DNA from: Sialis fuliginosa
Lineage: Eukaryota; Arthropoda; Insecta; Megaloptera; Sialidae
Assembly (NCBI GenBank): GCA_961205875.1
Contig: OY540814.1
Span: 8,848,993 to 8,912,992, forward strand
Direction of reading: 5' to 3'
Length of the DNA: 64,000 bases
Shown one piece after another: positions 1 through 12,945 of the stretch. Made by a program: the position numbers and the translations under genes. Positions within the stretch are counted from its first letter, which is position 1; each line of letters begins with the position of its first letter. The notes below the pieces were generated by a model. That model ran no database searches. It was not told the origin of the DNA and saw nothing but the letters and a program-made list of their open reading frames with translations.

Positions 1-1276
1 TTTTAGACTTATTTATTACCTAAACTAACTGATCCGGAGCTTTAGAAAAACTACGCAAAAAAATATCCTGAAAGAATATATATAATATTTATAAAAAATA
101 TTGCGAGGAAGCAATTATCAATTTTTACAATAATTTTTGATTGATTTAGTCAACTTCTGGATGGCTCTGAGCCAAGAAAAAAATACCTTTTTTTGCTTTT
201 TTAATATTTTGAAATTTTCTCTATATTCTTTTACAAAATAAGTGGGTGGAGTGAAAACTTTTTCTATCTGTAGCCCCCAACTATCATAACGCGCTACTGC
301 TCATTGATCATAGTCAGGAATTAAATATAAAAATATGTGCACTCTACTCTTTGCATTTTAAAGTGAACCGCAATCACCTTTACAAATTATTAAAGGTGCG
401 TTGTTAAAAACGATGCCAGATGTATAATGTATAATGATTGACAAGTCCATACACTTTATGTTAATATATTTATCACAACACGTATCAAGTATAATTCTTA
501 ATGGATCAATAATATATATAGCACAGTTGAGCAATCAATTAAAACATTTTGACAGTTCTGTAAATCGACAGTGAGCTTCTACAAAACAAGATGATACTAA
601 AATATACATAACATAATTATTCGACATTTATATTAGCCGCTGTATCGATTTCATGAGTATTCTTCTTAACAGTAAAATATAAAACAACATAAAATATTAG
701 TGACGTGTGTATTTACAGTACATATGAAAAGTAATGGCTATCGTTATTAAAAGATTTATTATTCATAATATTCTTCTTGTTAATAGCAATTTTAAATACC
801 ATACTTATACCTACTTTAAAACTGAATACCTATTGTTTAAAATAAGAAAATTAATTAAAATGGTTTGTTTTGTAGATCATTTTTCAATATATTACTTTTG
901 AAGTAAGAAATAAAAAAAGTATCAAAAAATAATAAAAATAAAATACCAATAATTAATGGTTGTCTTGTATAATAGTTTACATAATTTATTACCATTTTAT
1001 TAAAGAAGTCGGTATTTTTAGTACAAATTATAAAAATAATCTCATAAAAAATGATGTCTTGAGTATAATTTTCGTTATTACCATTTATTTTAAATATTTT
1101 TGAAATAGATACTATAAAATTACATATAATTCAGCATAATCTTTTATTTTGATATAATATAGTATATGTTAATTCATCGTGAGAAGAAAATTGAATTCCC
1201 ACTATATAATAATCTTATATAAACTTTAATTTAGATGCCGTTTATTTTTAGTATCTTTGTAGATTTATAATTTAAA
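1..1276. other. AT-rich spacer with one hAT-like repeat end
   Basis: No open frame with coding character was seen. About 185-299 resembles 23,588-23,769: both have a stretch rich in cctttttttgcttt and finish with the same end, read on the minus strand as CAGTAGCGCGTT(A/G)TGATAG. That end looks like a hAT-type terminus. The rest is plain AT-rich DNA. Confidence 0.45.
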
Positions 1277-2078
1277 TATACCGGGTGTTTTTTAAAACTT
1301 TCCAGCGGATTATTTCCCAAATAATGAATTTTTAGAAAAAATGTTTCAGATAAAAGTTTCATAGTTGGTTTCAAATGCGCTAAATATAGACATTATAGGT
1401 TGATCTTAAAAAGGATAAGTTTTCAGGTTTTCTTTTTCAAATCCGAACCCATATTTTTTGTTGCAGATTCGTAATTTACGGGGAAAAACCACTTTTGTTT
1501 GAAAATGTCAATTTTTTATGATATGGAGGAACAAGAAGGAAAAAGTGCTTAGATTTAAAGAAGGATTCTCAGAGAATATTTTTTTATTTGTAATTCATTT
1601 TTTCTTTCAAAATTTCACATTTTTTTCTTTATAAAAAAGTTGCATTGAAAAAATTAATACAGAAATTTAAAAAACAATTCTTCAAAAATCCTTGCTCAGT
1701 TCTAGACATTTTTTTAATTTTGTGATTTTTTTTAAATTGATAGTTTTCGAGTAAAAAATTATTGAAAATCCAGAAATTTCTGTTAGGTTTGCTTCATATC
1801 ATAAAAAATGGATATTTTCAGAAAAAAAATATTTCAGACAAAAGTTGTTTACTTTTTCCCTTAGATTACGAAACTGCTACAAAAAATATGGATTTCGACT
1901 TGAGAAAGAAAAGTTGATCCTGAAAACCCATCAAGGTGACCTCTTGAAGGTCAACACATGTTTATGTTATTATTTATGTACTCTAAACCATAAAACTCTT
2001 GTCTGAAACATTTTTTTCTGAAAACTCGTTATTTTCGAAATAATCCGATGAAAAGCCTTTAAAAAAACATTCGGTATA
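1277..2078. mobile_element. Old fold-back (long inverted repeat) DNA element, about 0.8 kb
   Basis: The left end begins TATACCGGGTGTTTTTTAAA and the right end is its inverted, diverged counterpart finishing ATTCGGTATA. The resemblance continues inward for several hundred bases, including a block around 1,440-1,470 matching the complement of about 1,875-1,920, with many substitutions. There is no coding potential. The same terminus occurs at 60,410-60,445, so this is a dispersed family. The diverged arms imply an old insertion. TA at both edges could be the target duplication. Confidence 0.7.
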
Positions 2079-4199
2079 TTCGGCATTTTCTTTGTACAAC
2101 CCTACATTGTTTATGATTACCAATAAACAAGATTAATTTCATAAAACACCGCAATAATTCAGTACATGAGAAATACCAACACGTGTCGCTAACTTTCAAA
2201 TATACAAAGAGGAACACGCATGTCAATATATGATAAATAATACTCCGGCTTGTAATTTAAGACCAAATAAGATTTGCTTTCGCTAATTCGGTTCCATTAT
2301 GGGAGGTAAATGATGATATAACTTCCCAAATAGGTAAAGCGTAATTAACCTTTAATGACAGTAGCCGTTTTACTGACGACCACTACAATTTATATTCAGG
2401 AATGAATACAACGATATGGCGGGCCAATCATAAGTCATTCTATAATGAGCATTTGCTTTTGTAATGTTGGAGCAATCACTTCATGTTAATGCCGAAGATC
2501 ATAGTTGTAAGACTAAATTAGATACATGTACAGAGATGATCATCTTAAAATGAATCAATACTCAATACTTCTGTCGGTATTTTATTTATCTATTTTTTTC
2601 ATTGATGTTATTGTACATATATCAAGTACATGTTGAATTTAAAGTTTCCTTATAGCTGAATCATTTATTATATCGAATTATAAATTCATTATCTTTGTTT
2701 TGTAATCCAATAATGCATTTGATGTTTGTTGTCTTTCGGTCATTAAAATCACTGAGGTTTTTATAAATAGATATACCAATTTGACTGATTCATTATTATT
2801 TCTTGTATGAAATAATGTTAATTAGATTTGCATACATATTATAAAAACAAAATTAAATATATTCACAATACAGTGGTTATAAATCGATGGATTCTATAAA
2901 AAAAATCAAAAGCTGAATATAAAAATTTATCTTTTTATTTTAAACATGTTATTGTGTAATCGAAAAGTGTCATGACTCAATTTTGATACATTTTTAGGTT
3001 TCCACAGAAAACTAGGAAAACTTATAGTAGTTTCGCCATGTCCGTCCGTCCGTCCGTCCTCAAAAATTTTAAACCGATTAAGATGAAATTTGGTATACGA
3101 ACGAAGACTGAAAACCCAAAAACAGAAATGATAAGATTTTTGAAAAAAAAATTTTTGGAACCCCATTCCATAGACTGAAAAGTATATTTAAAAAAAAAAT
3201 CACTTAATCCATTAAGTAGGGTGTCTTTAGATAGGTCTTCTAAAATGCAATTAAAAATGTTATATGACATTTTAATTTTAACCCTTCAGTCACGATATAT
3301 TTGCGTTCAAAGTCGTGATCAGAGCGTCCCCTTTACCCTAATTTTTAAACTATCAATTAAAAAAATCAGAATGTAGCTTTTAATTAGTACTTTCACTGAA
3401 AATTATAACGAACACTATCAAAATTGTTTTGAACCCCCTTCCATAGACTAAAAATTGTACTCAAATTTTTTTTCACTTACCCCATTGAGTGGTTCAACTT
3501 CTTGATAACTATTGTTAGAATATGATGGCAACTTAATTGTTTTCCTCCACTCCCGTATGTTTGAAATATTCTCAATTTCACTGTCAATATCTGAGGATGA
3601 AGATAAAAATTCGCTTTCGATTGAATCATCCGAAATATTTGAGAGTCAATCTTTATAGTCATCTCTAGAGCAGTCTCGATTATGTTATTTATGTATTCCA
3701 GTAGTAAAAATTTATACCTGGATAAAAAAATACCGAAATATTTATCAACGATTTACTTACCATCGATCCAAGAATAACAGTCCGTAATTTTGACCGGTTG
3801 GTATATGTAGATATACCACAAATATATCAGAAAATAAGTCCTTAAAATAAAAATAAAATGTTTTTAGAAAAAGTATTTCTATCTAACAAACTGGCCAAAT
3901 GATCCTAAAAAGGACCAAATGAAAAAAAATTTAATTTGGTAGGTTAGTTTAGACCGGTGAATAATTGCTATACCTATGTCTTCTTCTTCTTCTTCATGGG
4001 TTTTGTGTCAAGTGGATTTTCTCCTTTTTATACCTATGTCATTTTAATCTGTTTCCGATTTTATTGGACCTAAACAATATTTCTATAAAATGAAAAAATA
4101 GGTCATCTCGATTATATGCCTACTATTTTTTTTTATACATATTTTACTCCCTTAAAATAACCAAAACAACAAGGCAAATAGGTTTTATTTTTTAACATA
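2079..4199. other. AT-rich spacer with a CCGT-run repeat
   Basis: No gene was recognised. A short tandem run of CCGT at about 3,039-3,058 is followed by a phrase (3,068-3,100) seen in many insect dispersed repeats (ACCGATTAAGATGAAATTTGG). The small open frames at 2,927-3,270 follow this repeat and are not considered genes. Confidence 0.45.
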
Positions 4200-4260
4200 T
4201 TTCACGATTGTCACCCCATTGAGGGATCGCCACTCTCCCACCCCCCTTAGCGATGCCACT
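4200..4260. mobile_element. Solo end of a hAT-like MITE
   Basis: The segment finishes CCTTAGCGATGCCACTG after C-rich sequence. This matches the right end of the more complete element at 62,027-62,370 (CCTTAGCGATACCACTG). No partner end was found nearby, so it is a truncated copy. Confidence 0.55.
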
Positions 4261-4304
4261 GTATAACAAACAACAGACAAAAACTACGGTTATGACTTAT
4301 CAAA

Positions 4305-4465
4305 TACAAATCCCCTAACCATAAAAATTGTAAGAGTTTAGACTTACACGTGTTTCAATAGCAATGCTATCATCATCAGAGTCCTAAAGATACAGTGTCT
4401 TTAGGACGCTATTGAAACAGGTGTAAGTCTAAACTCTTACAATTTTTAAGGTTATGGGATTTGTA
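4305..4465. repeat. 161-bp inverted repeat with a nested hairpin
   Basis: Arms 4,305-4,362 and 4,408-4,465 pair along most of their length, with a few mismatches. The loop contains a second hairpin (GTCCTAAAGATAC with GTGTCTTTAGGAC, 4,381-4,407). On the minus strand the sequence CTGATGATG is followed by a small stem and then GAAAC, a layout that recurs in other repeats of this window. This is probably a small non-autonomous element; no coding. Confidence 0.7.
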
Positions 4466-4769
4466 GATGCCACTGTAGTCTACACAACAAACTAGGCAAA
4501 TGATCTTAATAACGATTGGATAAAAAAACTAGTTTCTATAAAAATAATATATTGAAATCTAGGATTTAAAATGAAATGTTAGTAAGTATTACAGAAAAAG
4601 TTTACAGTTTAAAGATAGCAATGTTTATTTTTAGACAATTCTAAATATAAATAAACATTTCTATTGAAGTCAGTATAAACTTAAAAACATAATTTTACTA
4701 ATTAAAATACTTCAATACATGGCTATCAACATTTTGAACATAACTGAAATAAATAACCTAACCTAACTG

Positions 4770-4935
4770 CAACAATATTCGCACAAATGGAATTTGTATA
4801 GACACTCTCTTTACTAGAGTGAAACAAAAAGGCGCGTTCAAACAATGAAGCAACGCAAATACGTGCGCTTGTTTTGTCTCGTGAGAAACACAAATAGTCA
4901 AACACGCGGCGGCGCGCTCCTCTAGAATCACACAC
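4770..4935. other. GC-rich island of unknown nature
   Basis: About 165 bp clearly richer in G+C and CpG than its surroundings (for example CGCGGCGGCGCGC near 4,905). The short minus-strand frames across it have no recognisable domain. It could be part of a repeat, a promoter or an isolated exon; nothing decides between them. Confidence 0.3.
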
Positions 4936-5104
4936 CCGTCTGATACAAGCCAGATAATATATACGTATACTATGTGGTAGAAATTATTCAAATACCGGCC
5001 GTATTGACTCATGAATAGATAAAAATTCTACAGGATTGGACTAGGGGTCATTTCTCATGTTGTATTATAAATATTATTTTTTTAAATACAGAATTTTTAA
5101 GTTT

Positions 5105-5225
5105 TATTAATAACTAGCGCATTGGACCCGGTGTTATCCGGATTAATATCCACAAAATCATAGTAATCTTAAATATTCAACACACGGTTAACTGAAAACC
5201 GGAATAAAATCCGTTCAGTAGTTAT
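5105..5225 (-). repeat. Dispersed repeat, copy 1 (pair of 13,258-13,385)
   Basis: Read on the minus strand this matches 13,258-13,385 on the plus strand: a stretch about an active-site-like phrase (AACTACTGAACGGAT) through to CCGG.GTTC.AATGCG. The type is common in insects and often derives from the 3' tails of RTE-like LINEs, but no reverse transcriptase is present here. Confidence 0.5.
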
Positions 5226-5239
5226 AATTTATATGAAAA

Positions 5240-7190
5240 AAAATAAATAGGTTAGCAACAATCATTATCAATTTCAATATTTTATCTTTCTTGGAAGTGA
5301 AATGTTTCTTTATATTTCAATTTTCAATCAATATATTTCAAAATATTTAATTGCTAATACGCAATGAATGGACAGTTTATTGAAACAGACAGTATTTCTT
5401 TCATCGAAACTATCCGAACAAATGAATTCAAATTTTGTTGTTAGTATCACACCATAGACTACATGTCGACCAAAATCAAATCCGACTAACCGTTCTAAAG
5501 TTACGGGGATTTTTCTCCAAAATTTTTTGAAAAAGTGGCACTGAGATCTACACACACAAAAAAAATTTGTAATAGGTATTTATAGTTTTAATAAAAAAAT
5601 GCGTCAATCTCAAATGTCTGTTTCATTGCATGTCTCCCCTACTGTCCAACTTTTCAAGTACACCTCCTTATTCCTCATCATATAAATATATATTTAGGTG
5701 TAAAATTTACTTTCCTAAACGTATTTTTTACCTTTGATATGTTTCCCTACGACTGGAAACTATAGTTTAAGGTTTAAAGTAGAATTATGTTCGCAATTAG
5801 CATATAAGTTAAAATCTTTTTTAATAAATTTTTTTAATTAGATTTATTATTAAAATACTCACTTATTTCACTTTATACTACACTATTTACAACATTTTAG
5901 TTTATTATTAATAGTGTCAAATACCCTATTGTAAAAGACGGATAATTTTCAAGTAAATATATATTTGTGTGTAGAGGTAAAGGGGAAATATACTTTATGA
6001 GAAGTTGCCAAGTCCAAAGTGTATAAATTTAGAGAGGTTATAGATACTATTAATTATTTTATTGTATTATTTATACTTACTGGCATAACATAGAATATTA
6101 ATTGAATAGTATACAACAATAAACACACGTAGGCATAGAGAATAAATAAATGTATAATATCTGTTGAATAAGTATCATATGTATTATTTATTCATGATAC
6201 AGATAGCGCCAAGATATTTATTACAATTTACATTTACGACATTGCAATTGTAAACTGACAATACGAACATTTTTCATTTAACTCTACTGTAAACATTATA
6301 GTTGACATCGGGAGCCAATAAGTACCATAAAATTAAACCACAGTCGTATTTTTATACCACGTATAATAAATAATATCAACAAGACAAAGGCGGGTGCGAT
6401 CAGATTTTATTTCCCGATTTGATTCGCGTTGATATTGCATTTTTTCTGCCATTGAAAGTGTCAATCGCAAAGCAAGAACAATTAAAAATTAGAATAGATG
6501 GACATTCAACGTACGTGTGGTGGATTCGTTACAGTTCAAAGTAAATGTAAACAGTTATTATTTTTTATAGTGCGTTTTATTTTATTTAAACAACAATGGA
6601 TTGAAATATAAAAATATATTTTTGAATTTTGGCTTTTGAACAGAACAATATTTTTTTATCTTTTTATATAGTATTTCGAAAATATGATATAATAATATAT
6701 GTCATTTGTTTTTACTTTTATAATTCTTGAAGGATTTTTCTCTGACTATAGTATTAGTGATACCAAATTTCTATTGATAATAAAAAAACGCAATTAACAT
6801 AATAAGTTATGACGTAACTAACCCAATTTTGCAATATTGTATATTGGTACTAGAATGTTTGATTAATATACTTTCCAGAAAAAACACAGCCACATAAAAA
6901 AAAAATTATGTGTCAGAGACTAGACCAACGCATTTTTATATTTTCAGGAGCGCTGAAACCGAATCTGACCTCAGAATTGCTCCATCAGGACGCAATTTGT
7001 TTTACCCTTAAAAGAAGGTGCGAAAATTTTTTAAATTCAGATGTTTTGAAATGTGAGTGACTCCCTTCCAAAAAATGCCTAAAAATCAAAAAACCTGATG
7101 ATTGTTCAATCAGAATAAGAAGACAATGCCGTCATAGCGCAGTCGCAATATAGAATATGCGCGCGCACTATTTTTTATATTTTGTTCAAC
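5240..7190. other. AT-rich spacer, nothing recognised
   Basis: Both strands were read. There are only short, low-complexity open frames and no splice-compatible coding segments or strong repeats. The 75-codon minus-strand frame at 5,328-5,555 has no recognisable domain. Confidence 0.4.
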
Positions 7191-7229
7191 CGTCGCACAG
7201 TGTGATTTAAACTCACTGTCGTATGACGT

Positions 7230-7360
7230 ATGCCAGTTGTACGTCGATTGTACAACTATTTTCATCTTTTATTTAAATTTGGCAGTTGTACGCCGAATGT
7301 ATGGCTGTTTTGATATTTCAACAGTGATCAGTTGCCGTTGTATACAATCAAGTATTATAG
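7230..7360 (+). repeat. Degenerate about 50-bp tandem repeat
   Basis: The phrase GCCAGTTGTACGTCGA begins near 7,232, a close variant GGCAGTTGTACGCCGA begins at 7,281, and a shorter GCCGTTGTATAC lies near 7,333, giving spacing of about 50 bp. Related phrases recur at 7,495-7,560 after an inserted hAT-like fragment. No coding reading is supported. Confidence 0.4.
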
Positions 7361-7429
7361 CAAATTAAATAGAAAAATGCTTATTAAGTATAGTAAAGTA
7401 ACTTTTTTGTCCATGCCACAGTCCATGAG

Positions 7430-7478
7430 CCCCCCCCCCCCCCTGCCCCCCAAATTGTAAATCTAGATCCGCGCCTGG
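7430..7478 (-). mobile_element. Solo hAT-like MITE end with a poly-C tract
   Basis: On the minus strand it reads CAGGCGCGGATCTAGATTTA followed by a G-rich run. This closely matches the left end of the complete 148-bp element at 23,148-23,295. The other end is missing. The homopolymer (about 15 C on the plus strand) is subterminal, as in other copies here. Confidence 0.6.
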
Positions 7479-8114
7479 TTGAATGCCGCTTTACACCGTA
7501 TGTACGGCAGTTTTTGACTTTGTAAGACCGCTGTAATGCCGCGTGCGACCGTTGTATGGCCACCGTTCATTTTTACTCAGGATTTTCGTCTAGATCTCAG
7601 TCACGTGTACGGAATGAGATCGAAGCGATACTGTTGTAAAATTCGAAACCAAGACGAGAGCCGTGGCTTATAGTCGGGCAGGAGTAAACCGGGTCAGCAC
7701 TTTAGTTCTTTTTAAATTTTAAATGGAGTTTATCAATTTAAAAATATAAAGATAATATCAAAATGTAAAATTTATTATTGTTATACTTAAAATTTTATCA
7801 CATTTGAAACCTATTCATAACCATCTAAAGATGGGAATAGGAAAAAATTGATAACACTTGGGTACTTTTTTATTAAGTAGGTACTGTACCTTTGAATGAG
7901 ACTTAAGTTATCTACAAAAACCGAGACGATATTTACCTCACTCTCTACCCTAATCCATTAACAATGTATCGAATTTATTGTATTTTATATAAAATATTTC
8001 TTTAAAAATCCATGTTAAATTTCACCATTGTTGATCGCATAAAAAAGTAAAGAATTTTGTTATTGATTGGAACTTGGAAGCAATATCTAATACTATAGCA
8101 TTAAGGACACAAAT

Positions 8115-8400
8115 AACTAATCGTGATTCTAATTACACGCCTGCGCAAATCAACTAAATTAGTCGCACATCTTCTACTGCCAGTCTCTCAACAATTAAAC
8201 ATATTCTCGTATCTGTGAGATACATAGAGATATGCATGCACAATGCGGAATTCGTTACAGCGCAAGCTGTAACAACAACAATGCGCGCGGCCACAGACCG
8301 CTCGCTCTCTGTTGGGCTACCAGTCACGCGTGCACGTGCCGCCGAACGAGTTACCATGTCTACATGCATCTTTCTTACAGCGTATAACTTGCCCCTCACT
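8115..8400. other. GC/CpG-rich island, unassigned
   Basis: The segment is strikingly richer in CpG than its flanks and open for 60-80 codons on both strands, which GC-rich DNA does by chance. No domain or convincing splice pair was recognised. It could be a promoter, an isolated exon or an old repeat. Confidence 0.25.
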
Positions 8401-8499
8401 TAAGCATTTATTTTTATTGTAAAATGATATAGTATTCATAGGTGAATGCATTTATTTCTTAGAATTAAATAAACGTTATTATAATTCTTACTATATGTA

Positions 8500-8625
8500 A
8501 GATTGGATCTTGGCTTCTGGGTGTAAGCCGCGTTGGTTTGGTCGTGTTATCGGCCAACATTTCGTCACACATTGCAGTGGACATCTTCAGGACTCTTCTA
8601 AAAGTGCAGATATATGTAAGATTAT
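8500..8625 (-). repeat. Dispersed repeat with CTGAAGATG-stem-CGAAA motif, copy 1
   Basis: The minus strand matches 38,407-38,512 on the plus strand over about 105 bp with few differences. Both contain CCTGAAGATG, a short stem-loop (CAC...GTG), CGAAA, then GTTGGCCGATAACACGACC and the tail CCCAGAAGCCAAGATC. This is the type of terminal sequence found on some insect retroelements; the parent element is not present. Confidence 0.65.
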
Positions 8626-9458
8626 AAACGCCGGGCAAACGGGCTAGAATTTTCGGCGAGCCTCTTCCCGTTATAAGAAATTTAAGAATTTTTTTTGACG
8701 ACGACCAAAAAAAAGCATATTGAGTCATCTCTAGACTAGAGGCCTATATGCCCCCATATTCTGTATTCTTATAGACTCTTTGCGAAGTTGAAGATTTTTC
8801 GAATCGGAATAATTTTCATTTTGCAGACATGATATAAAATCAATATACTATTGGAAAACACTGAGAGATATAAGAAATTTACAAATCGACAAAAAGTGGA
8901 ATTAATTAAATTCTTTGAATGTGAATCGTATGACTAAGGGAATTAATTTATTTTTAAATAATTTAATTTATAAGTAATTAAAATAAGTTTTCGAGCATAG
9001 AAATAAATTACATTTTATTGATAAGAAAATAGTTTGAGATCTATTCTAAATCAAAATCGAGTCACGTATTAAATTAAACATTCTAGATTCTAGATCAATA
9101 CTCACCATAAAATAGTTCCCAACTAAAAGTGATCGTCCAGGGTTGTCCTAGTATATTGTATATGTATAGCATATTTATATTGTTGTTCTATAAAAATGAT
9201 TTTAATAGCTTTTACAAAATTTTAAAATTAAGAATTTTTAAACAATATTTTAAAACTTTTATCATACAAAACATATGAGATGTTGACATAGCCTTACAAT
9301 TAGTAAAAAAATTCAACCCAAATAATTTTATGGTGGGACTATATTTATTATATGTATTGAAGGCATTTTATGAAAGATACTTAACTTCTAATAAAGATTT
9401 TTCCAATCAGAATAAATAAATGGTTTAAAATTAACACAAAAAATAACTATAGACATAG

Positions 9459-9672
9459 AGCATGGACCGCGAATCTGATTCTAAAACAAAGCCATATCAA
9501 AAAAAGAGATAGAAAATGGGTTGGGATATACTTGTCCTTATTTATACAGAAGTAACTAACTTCATTCTTCTTTGAAAAAGCGATAGATATATCCCAAACG
9601 CCACTGCATCTCTCTCACTGTTTTGAAGAAATGTTACACCATTATGTTAATACAGAATGCACGGTCCATGCT
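9459..9672. mobile_element. Small MITE with inverted termini
   Basis: The left end AGCATGGACCGCGAATCTGA is answered by a right end whose complement is AGCATGGACCGTGCATTCTG. The subterminal sequence is also partly complementary (GGGTTGGGATAT against ATATCCCAAACG). Length is about 214 bp with no coding. Superfamily is undetermined and no clean target duplication was seen. Confidence 0.65.
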
Positions 9673-9899
9673 GACAATAAAAAGATAATGGCTAATCTTG
9701 TACAATGTAAGTTATTCTTTTCATTTTAATCATAATTTATTTTTTATGTTATGACAAAATTTTTAATATGCCATATAATAACATAATTACAATAATTATC
9801 TCTAATTCATCAGTGTTCTATTATAATAAGTACATAATAAATCGATTATAAAATTATAACATTTTTTCAGCAATGGTCACTCCTGTACGATATGAAGTA

Positions 9900-10145
9900 G
9901 AAAAAAGTCATCTGAGAAGCGCACACACGTAGACTTCGCGACACAGAATGCATTTCGTGTAACCGCAGCTCCCCGCGCGCTCAGCATACGTCACTGTGGG
10001 AAAACTCCTCCCACAGTGTACGCAACCACCGATCTACCCTGCCCTGCGCCCCCCTACCTCCCACTGCGACTACAACTCCTGCAGCACTCGCGGGGGCCCG
10101 GCCCGCGCCTTTGTTGTAGTCGGACTCGTATAAACAGAGCCGTCT
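9900..10145. other. GC-rich island with two hairpins, possible promoter
   Basis: About 240 bp of strongly GC-rich DNA in an AT-rich setting. It holds two inverted repeats: CACTGTGGG with CCCACAGTG (about 9,992-10,018) and CGACTACAAC with GTTGTAGTCG (about 10,067-10,127). A TATAAA lies near 10,129. A half cAMP-response-like site, ACGTCA, is near 9,990. No exon could be built downstream on either strand, so the promoter reading is only a suggestion. Confidence 0.3.
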
Positions 10146-10229
10146 TAAAGGAAGAATGTATAATAGTTGACCCCATTAGGACCTCGATAACATATTATGT
10201 ACTATATATAAATATGACATAAATGAATA

Positions 10230-11127
10230 TACTTTTATGGGGAGTTACGTAAATATATGATGAAAACTGCGATTTATTCAAAAAAAATTATAATTCACGC
10301 TCCTCTATAGAAATGCACTTAAAAGAACAAAATAATAAATCTTTATATTTCAGCTTTTTGAAATATTTATTTTTATTATTTATTACCTGAACATGACTTT
10401 TTGGAGTAATTTCCGCGTCCTACATTTGCTGCCATTAATACTTCGACCTATATTTTGTATGTCTTTTAAAAAAACTCAAGTGTAATCAATCAATAATTGA
10501 AATAACAACCGATAAAGCATAAAATCAAAAATTATTACAAATTATATAAAATTGAAACAATAAATTATGGATACAAATTACGAGTTGTACACATGTGCCT
10601 GTGGGCGACAAATTTGCAAATCTGCCACTGCGTTTTTAAACGACATAATTAGCATTAACAGTTTAAGGTCATCATCCCATCTTAACATACCCGAATTGAA
10701 TTGTAAGTTACAAACACTTCGCCGTTTTTTGTGGGCCTTTCAGAGCTTCGCATGATCTTAAAACGACCCTGGGCACATACAAACGTATATATAAATACCT
10801 ACCGGACCATTTATAAATCGAATTATTTACCGGTTATACATTAATAAATCACAGACGTGAGATGTATCCGAAAAAGGTTTACCGATTGGAACCGAATCTG
10901 GAAAAAATCAGTTATTTGGTTTTTGCGATTATTATAATAATTGATTGCAGTCTGTTGAAGACAATGAAATTATTTTAACCTCCTTTTTATTTATAACGAC
11001 ATATTAAGTATATTTTCTTTATTTATGATATGTTTTATTGTTATTGAAACGCGTTAATAAATAACTCAAGATTAGTAGTAATTAAATAAATAAACGTTTT
11101 AATTTTTTATACACGTGGACAAAAATG
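10230..11127. other. AT-rich spacer, nothing recognised
   Basis: There is one 62-codon plus-strand frame at 10,567-10,755 with no domain, homology or convincing splice sites. No repeat pairing within the window was found. Confidence 0.4.
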
Positions 11128-11311
11128 GAACTCAAGTTTTAGGAAATATTACAATTCCTAATTTACCTACTATCCGTATTGCATTAATTTACAGACTTTT
11201 ATTGTAGTTTCAAATAAAAGATTATTATTTTTATAATAAGTTTGTAAACTATTGCAATACGGATAGAAAATTTTTAATTAGGAATTGTAATTTTTCGTAA
11301 AATTAGAGTTC
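11128..11311. repeat. 184-bp palindromic MITE-like hairpin
   Basis: The left arm from GGAACTC through ACTATCCGTATTGCA pairs with the right arm TGCAATACGGATAG through GAGTTC. Arms are about 60-70 bp with small mismatches around an AT-rich loop. No coding. It probably is a fold-back MITE; no target duplication was identified. Confidence 0.65.
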
Positions 11312-11594
11312 TGCAAAAAAAGAGATAGTATGATGTCGAAAATATTAATTTCACCTGAAAATTGAAACGTGTCATTTTAAAAATCAATCAAATGAGAGGC
11401 CATATCTCAAGAATGATTTGAGATACAGACTTTTTAAAATTTAAATTTTTCACGTAAATTTCTATATAATAAACATACTTTTAAAATATTTGGGTTATAT
11501 CAATCTTGAATTTATCATAGAAATATCAACTTAAAGATACGAAAATAAGAAAGAAAATCATAACTTACTAAATAAACTAAAAAAAAAAAACCCT

Positions 11595-11725
11595 GTGGAA
11601 AGACATCGAGATGGGCTATCGCGCCAATCCGGAGTCAACACCTATGGACATAACAATTAATGCAGACTAAACATTATATGTGCTGGTCCATAACTTTTTA
11701 CCCGAGCCAATGTTGGAGTTCGTAT
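11595..11725 (+). repeat. Dispersed repeat, copy 1 (pair of 30,505-30,632)
   Basis: The two copies share phrases in the same order: ATGGACATAACAATTAAT with its variant, CAGACTAAAC.TTATAT, GGTCCAT.ACTTTTTAC and TTGGAG.TCGTAT. Direct orientation, about 130 bp, moderately diverged. Family unknown. Confidence 0.6.
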
Positions 11726-12404
11726 ACTATATTAAAAATTAATATAATGAAACGGTTCAGATACATATCTCCCTATTTAATCCATTTTAATTTTGTATAA
11801 AAATATATATACATTATAATTTTTCATTCTGAACTCACCATTCACGACATTATTATAAAGAAAAATAATCATCGCCAGGTTAAACCCTTTAGAATTTTTA
11901 ACAAAACCATACAGCGCTATTTTTACATGCATTCAAATCTCCACTACTCGAACAAATCCAATCAGATTGTCAGCAAAAGTCTATCAAACAAATAAAAAAT
12001 CGTTACATCTAGAAGATGACAAACATTTTTTACTACAATAGATAAATGTGATTTATTTCATAATCTCGATGAAGGGGTTAACAAAAATGAATATGCATGG
12101 ACGCACCTGAACGTTGTGCTAATAGTTCGATAATGATTCGACTGTTCTCAATCAATTTGTATCGATCCGATCTCAATATTCAGGTATCATTTTTGTAACC
12201 GGTGGAAATTGCATTGCTACTTTTTGCAATGTCATGATTTTGAACTGACGTTGTGATTAAAATAAACGTTAGATCAATTAATTAGCTGCGACGTTCACAA
12301 GTCAAAGGAACTTACAATTAGTGTGCAAAACAATCGAAAAAAATGTTTTCATAAACAAATCAAATGAAAATCTGTGCATGGCAGAAACGTACAAGTTATA
12401 AGAT

Positions 12405-12945
12405 TTTTACTTTCTTATGCCTTATACATATATGAAATATACAATAGTATAAGTAAAGTGAAGACAATTTTTTTCGAAATCCGGATTTTGATGGAATTAT
12501 CCATTTTGACCTTCCCTTAATTCATTCTGACTATTTTCGTCATGATGTTCTGTATGTCCGTCTGTCTGTAAATCGTAGAAGGATGAAATTTTATATTTAA
12601 GATTTTTTTGTCTGTGAAGAAAACGTCCTATTTTAGAAAACGATCTTTCAACCAGATACGGATGTTTACATACGTCGATTTTTGAATTTTTAGAATTACT
12701 CTGAAACAGTGCGAAATAGAGAAAAATGGTCAAGTTGAAAATTGTAGGTAACATCAATATCTATAATTTATGTTCTATTTATTTTTTCAAAAAAACGAAT
12801 TTAAAAAAAAATTATTATAATTCAAATGTTTCATAACAGAAAATTCAAATGGTTCATAACAGAGAAATAATATCTGCCATGAGTGTCATAGAACTTTCTT
12901 ATACGTATTACTGAGATTGAACAGTGTGCGTGTTTGATGAACAAA
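12405..12945 (+). mobile_element. Fragments of a dispersed DNA element (pair of 60,076-61,160)
   Basis: The block 12,466-12,610 is the inverted match of about 60,990-61,120, including 30 consecutive identical bases around CGTAGAAGGATGAAATTT. The block 12,868-12,935 is a direct match of 60,076-60,140. Both copies carry CTTTCTTAT(A/G)C near block edges. Because the relative orientation of the blocks differs between loci, this copy looks rearranged or made of two partial insertions. Confidence 0.6.

Noticed and set aside
2927-3270. Two overlapping minus-strand open frames of about 80 codons
   Set aside because: They arise from a dispersed AT-rich repeat with a CCGT run; no domain, no splice context.
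4770-4935. tRNA-derived short element
   Set aside because: No A-box/B-box pair or cloverleaf could be drawn from the GC-rich island.
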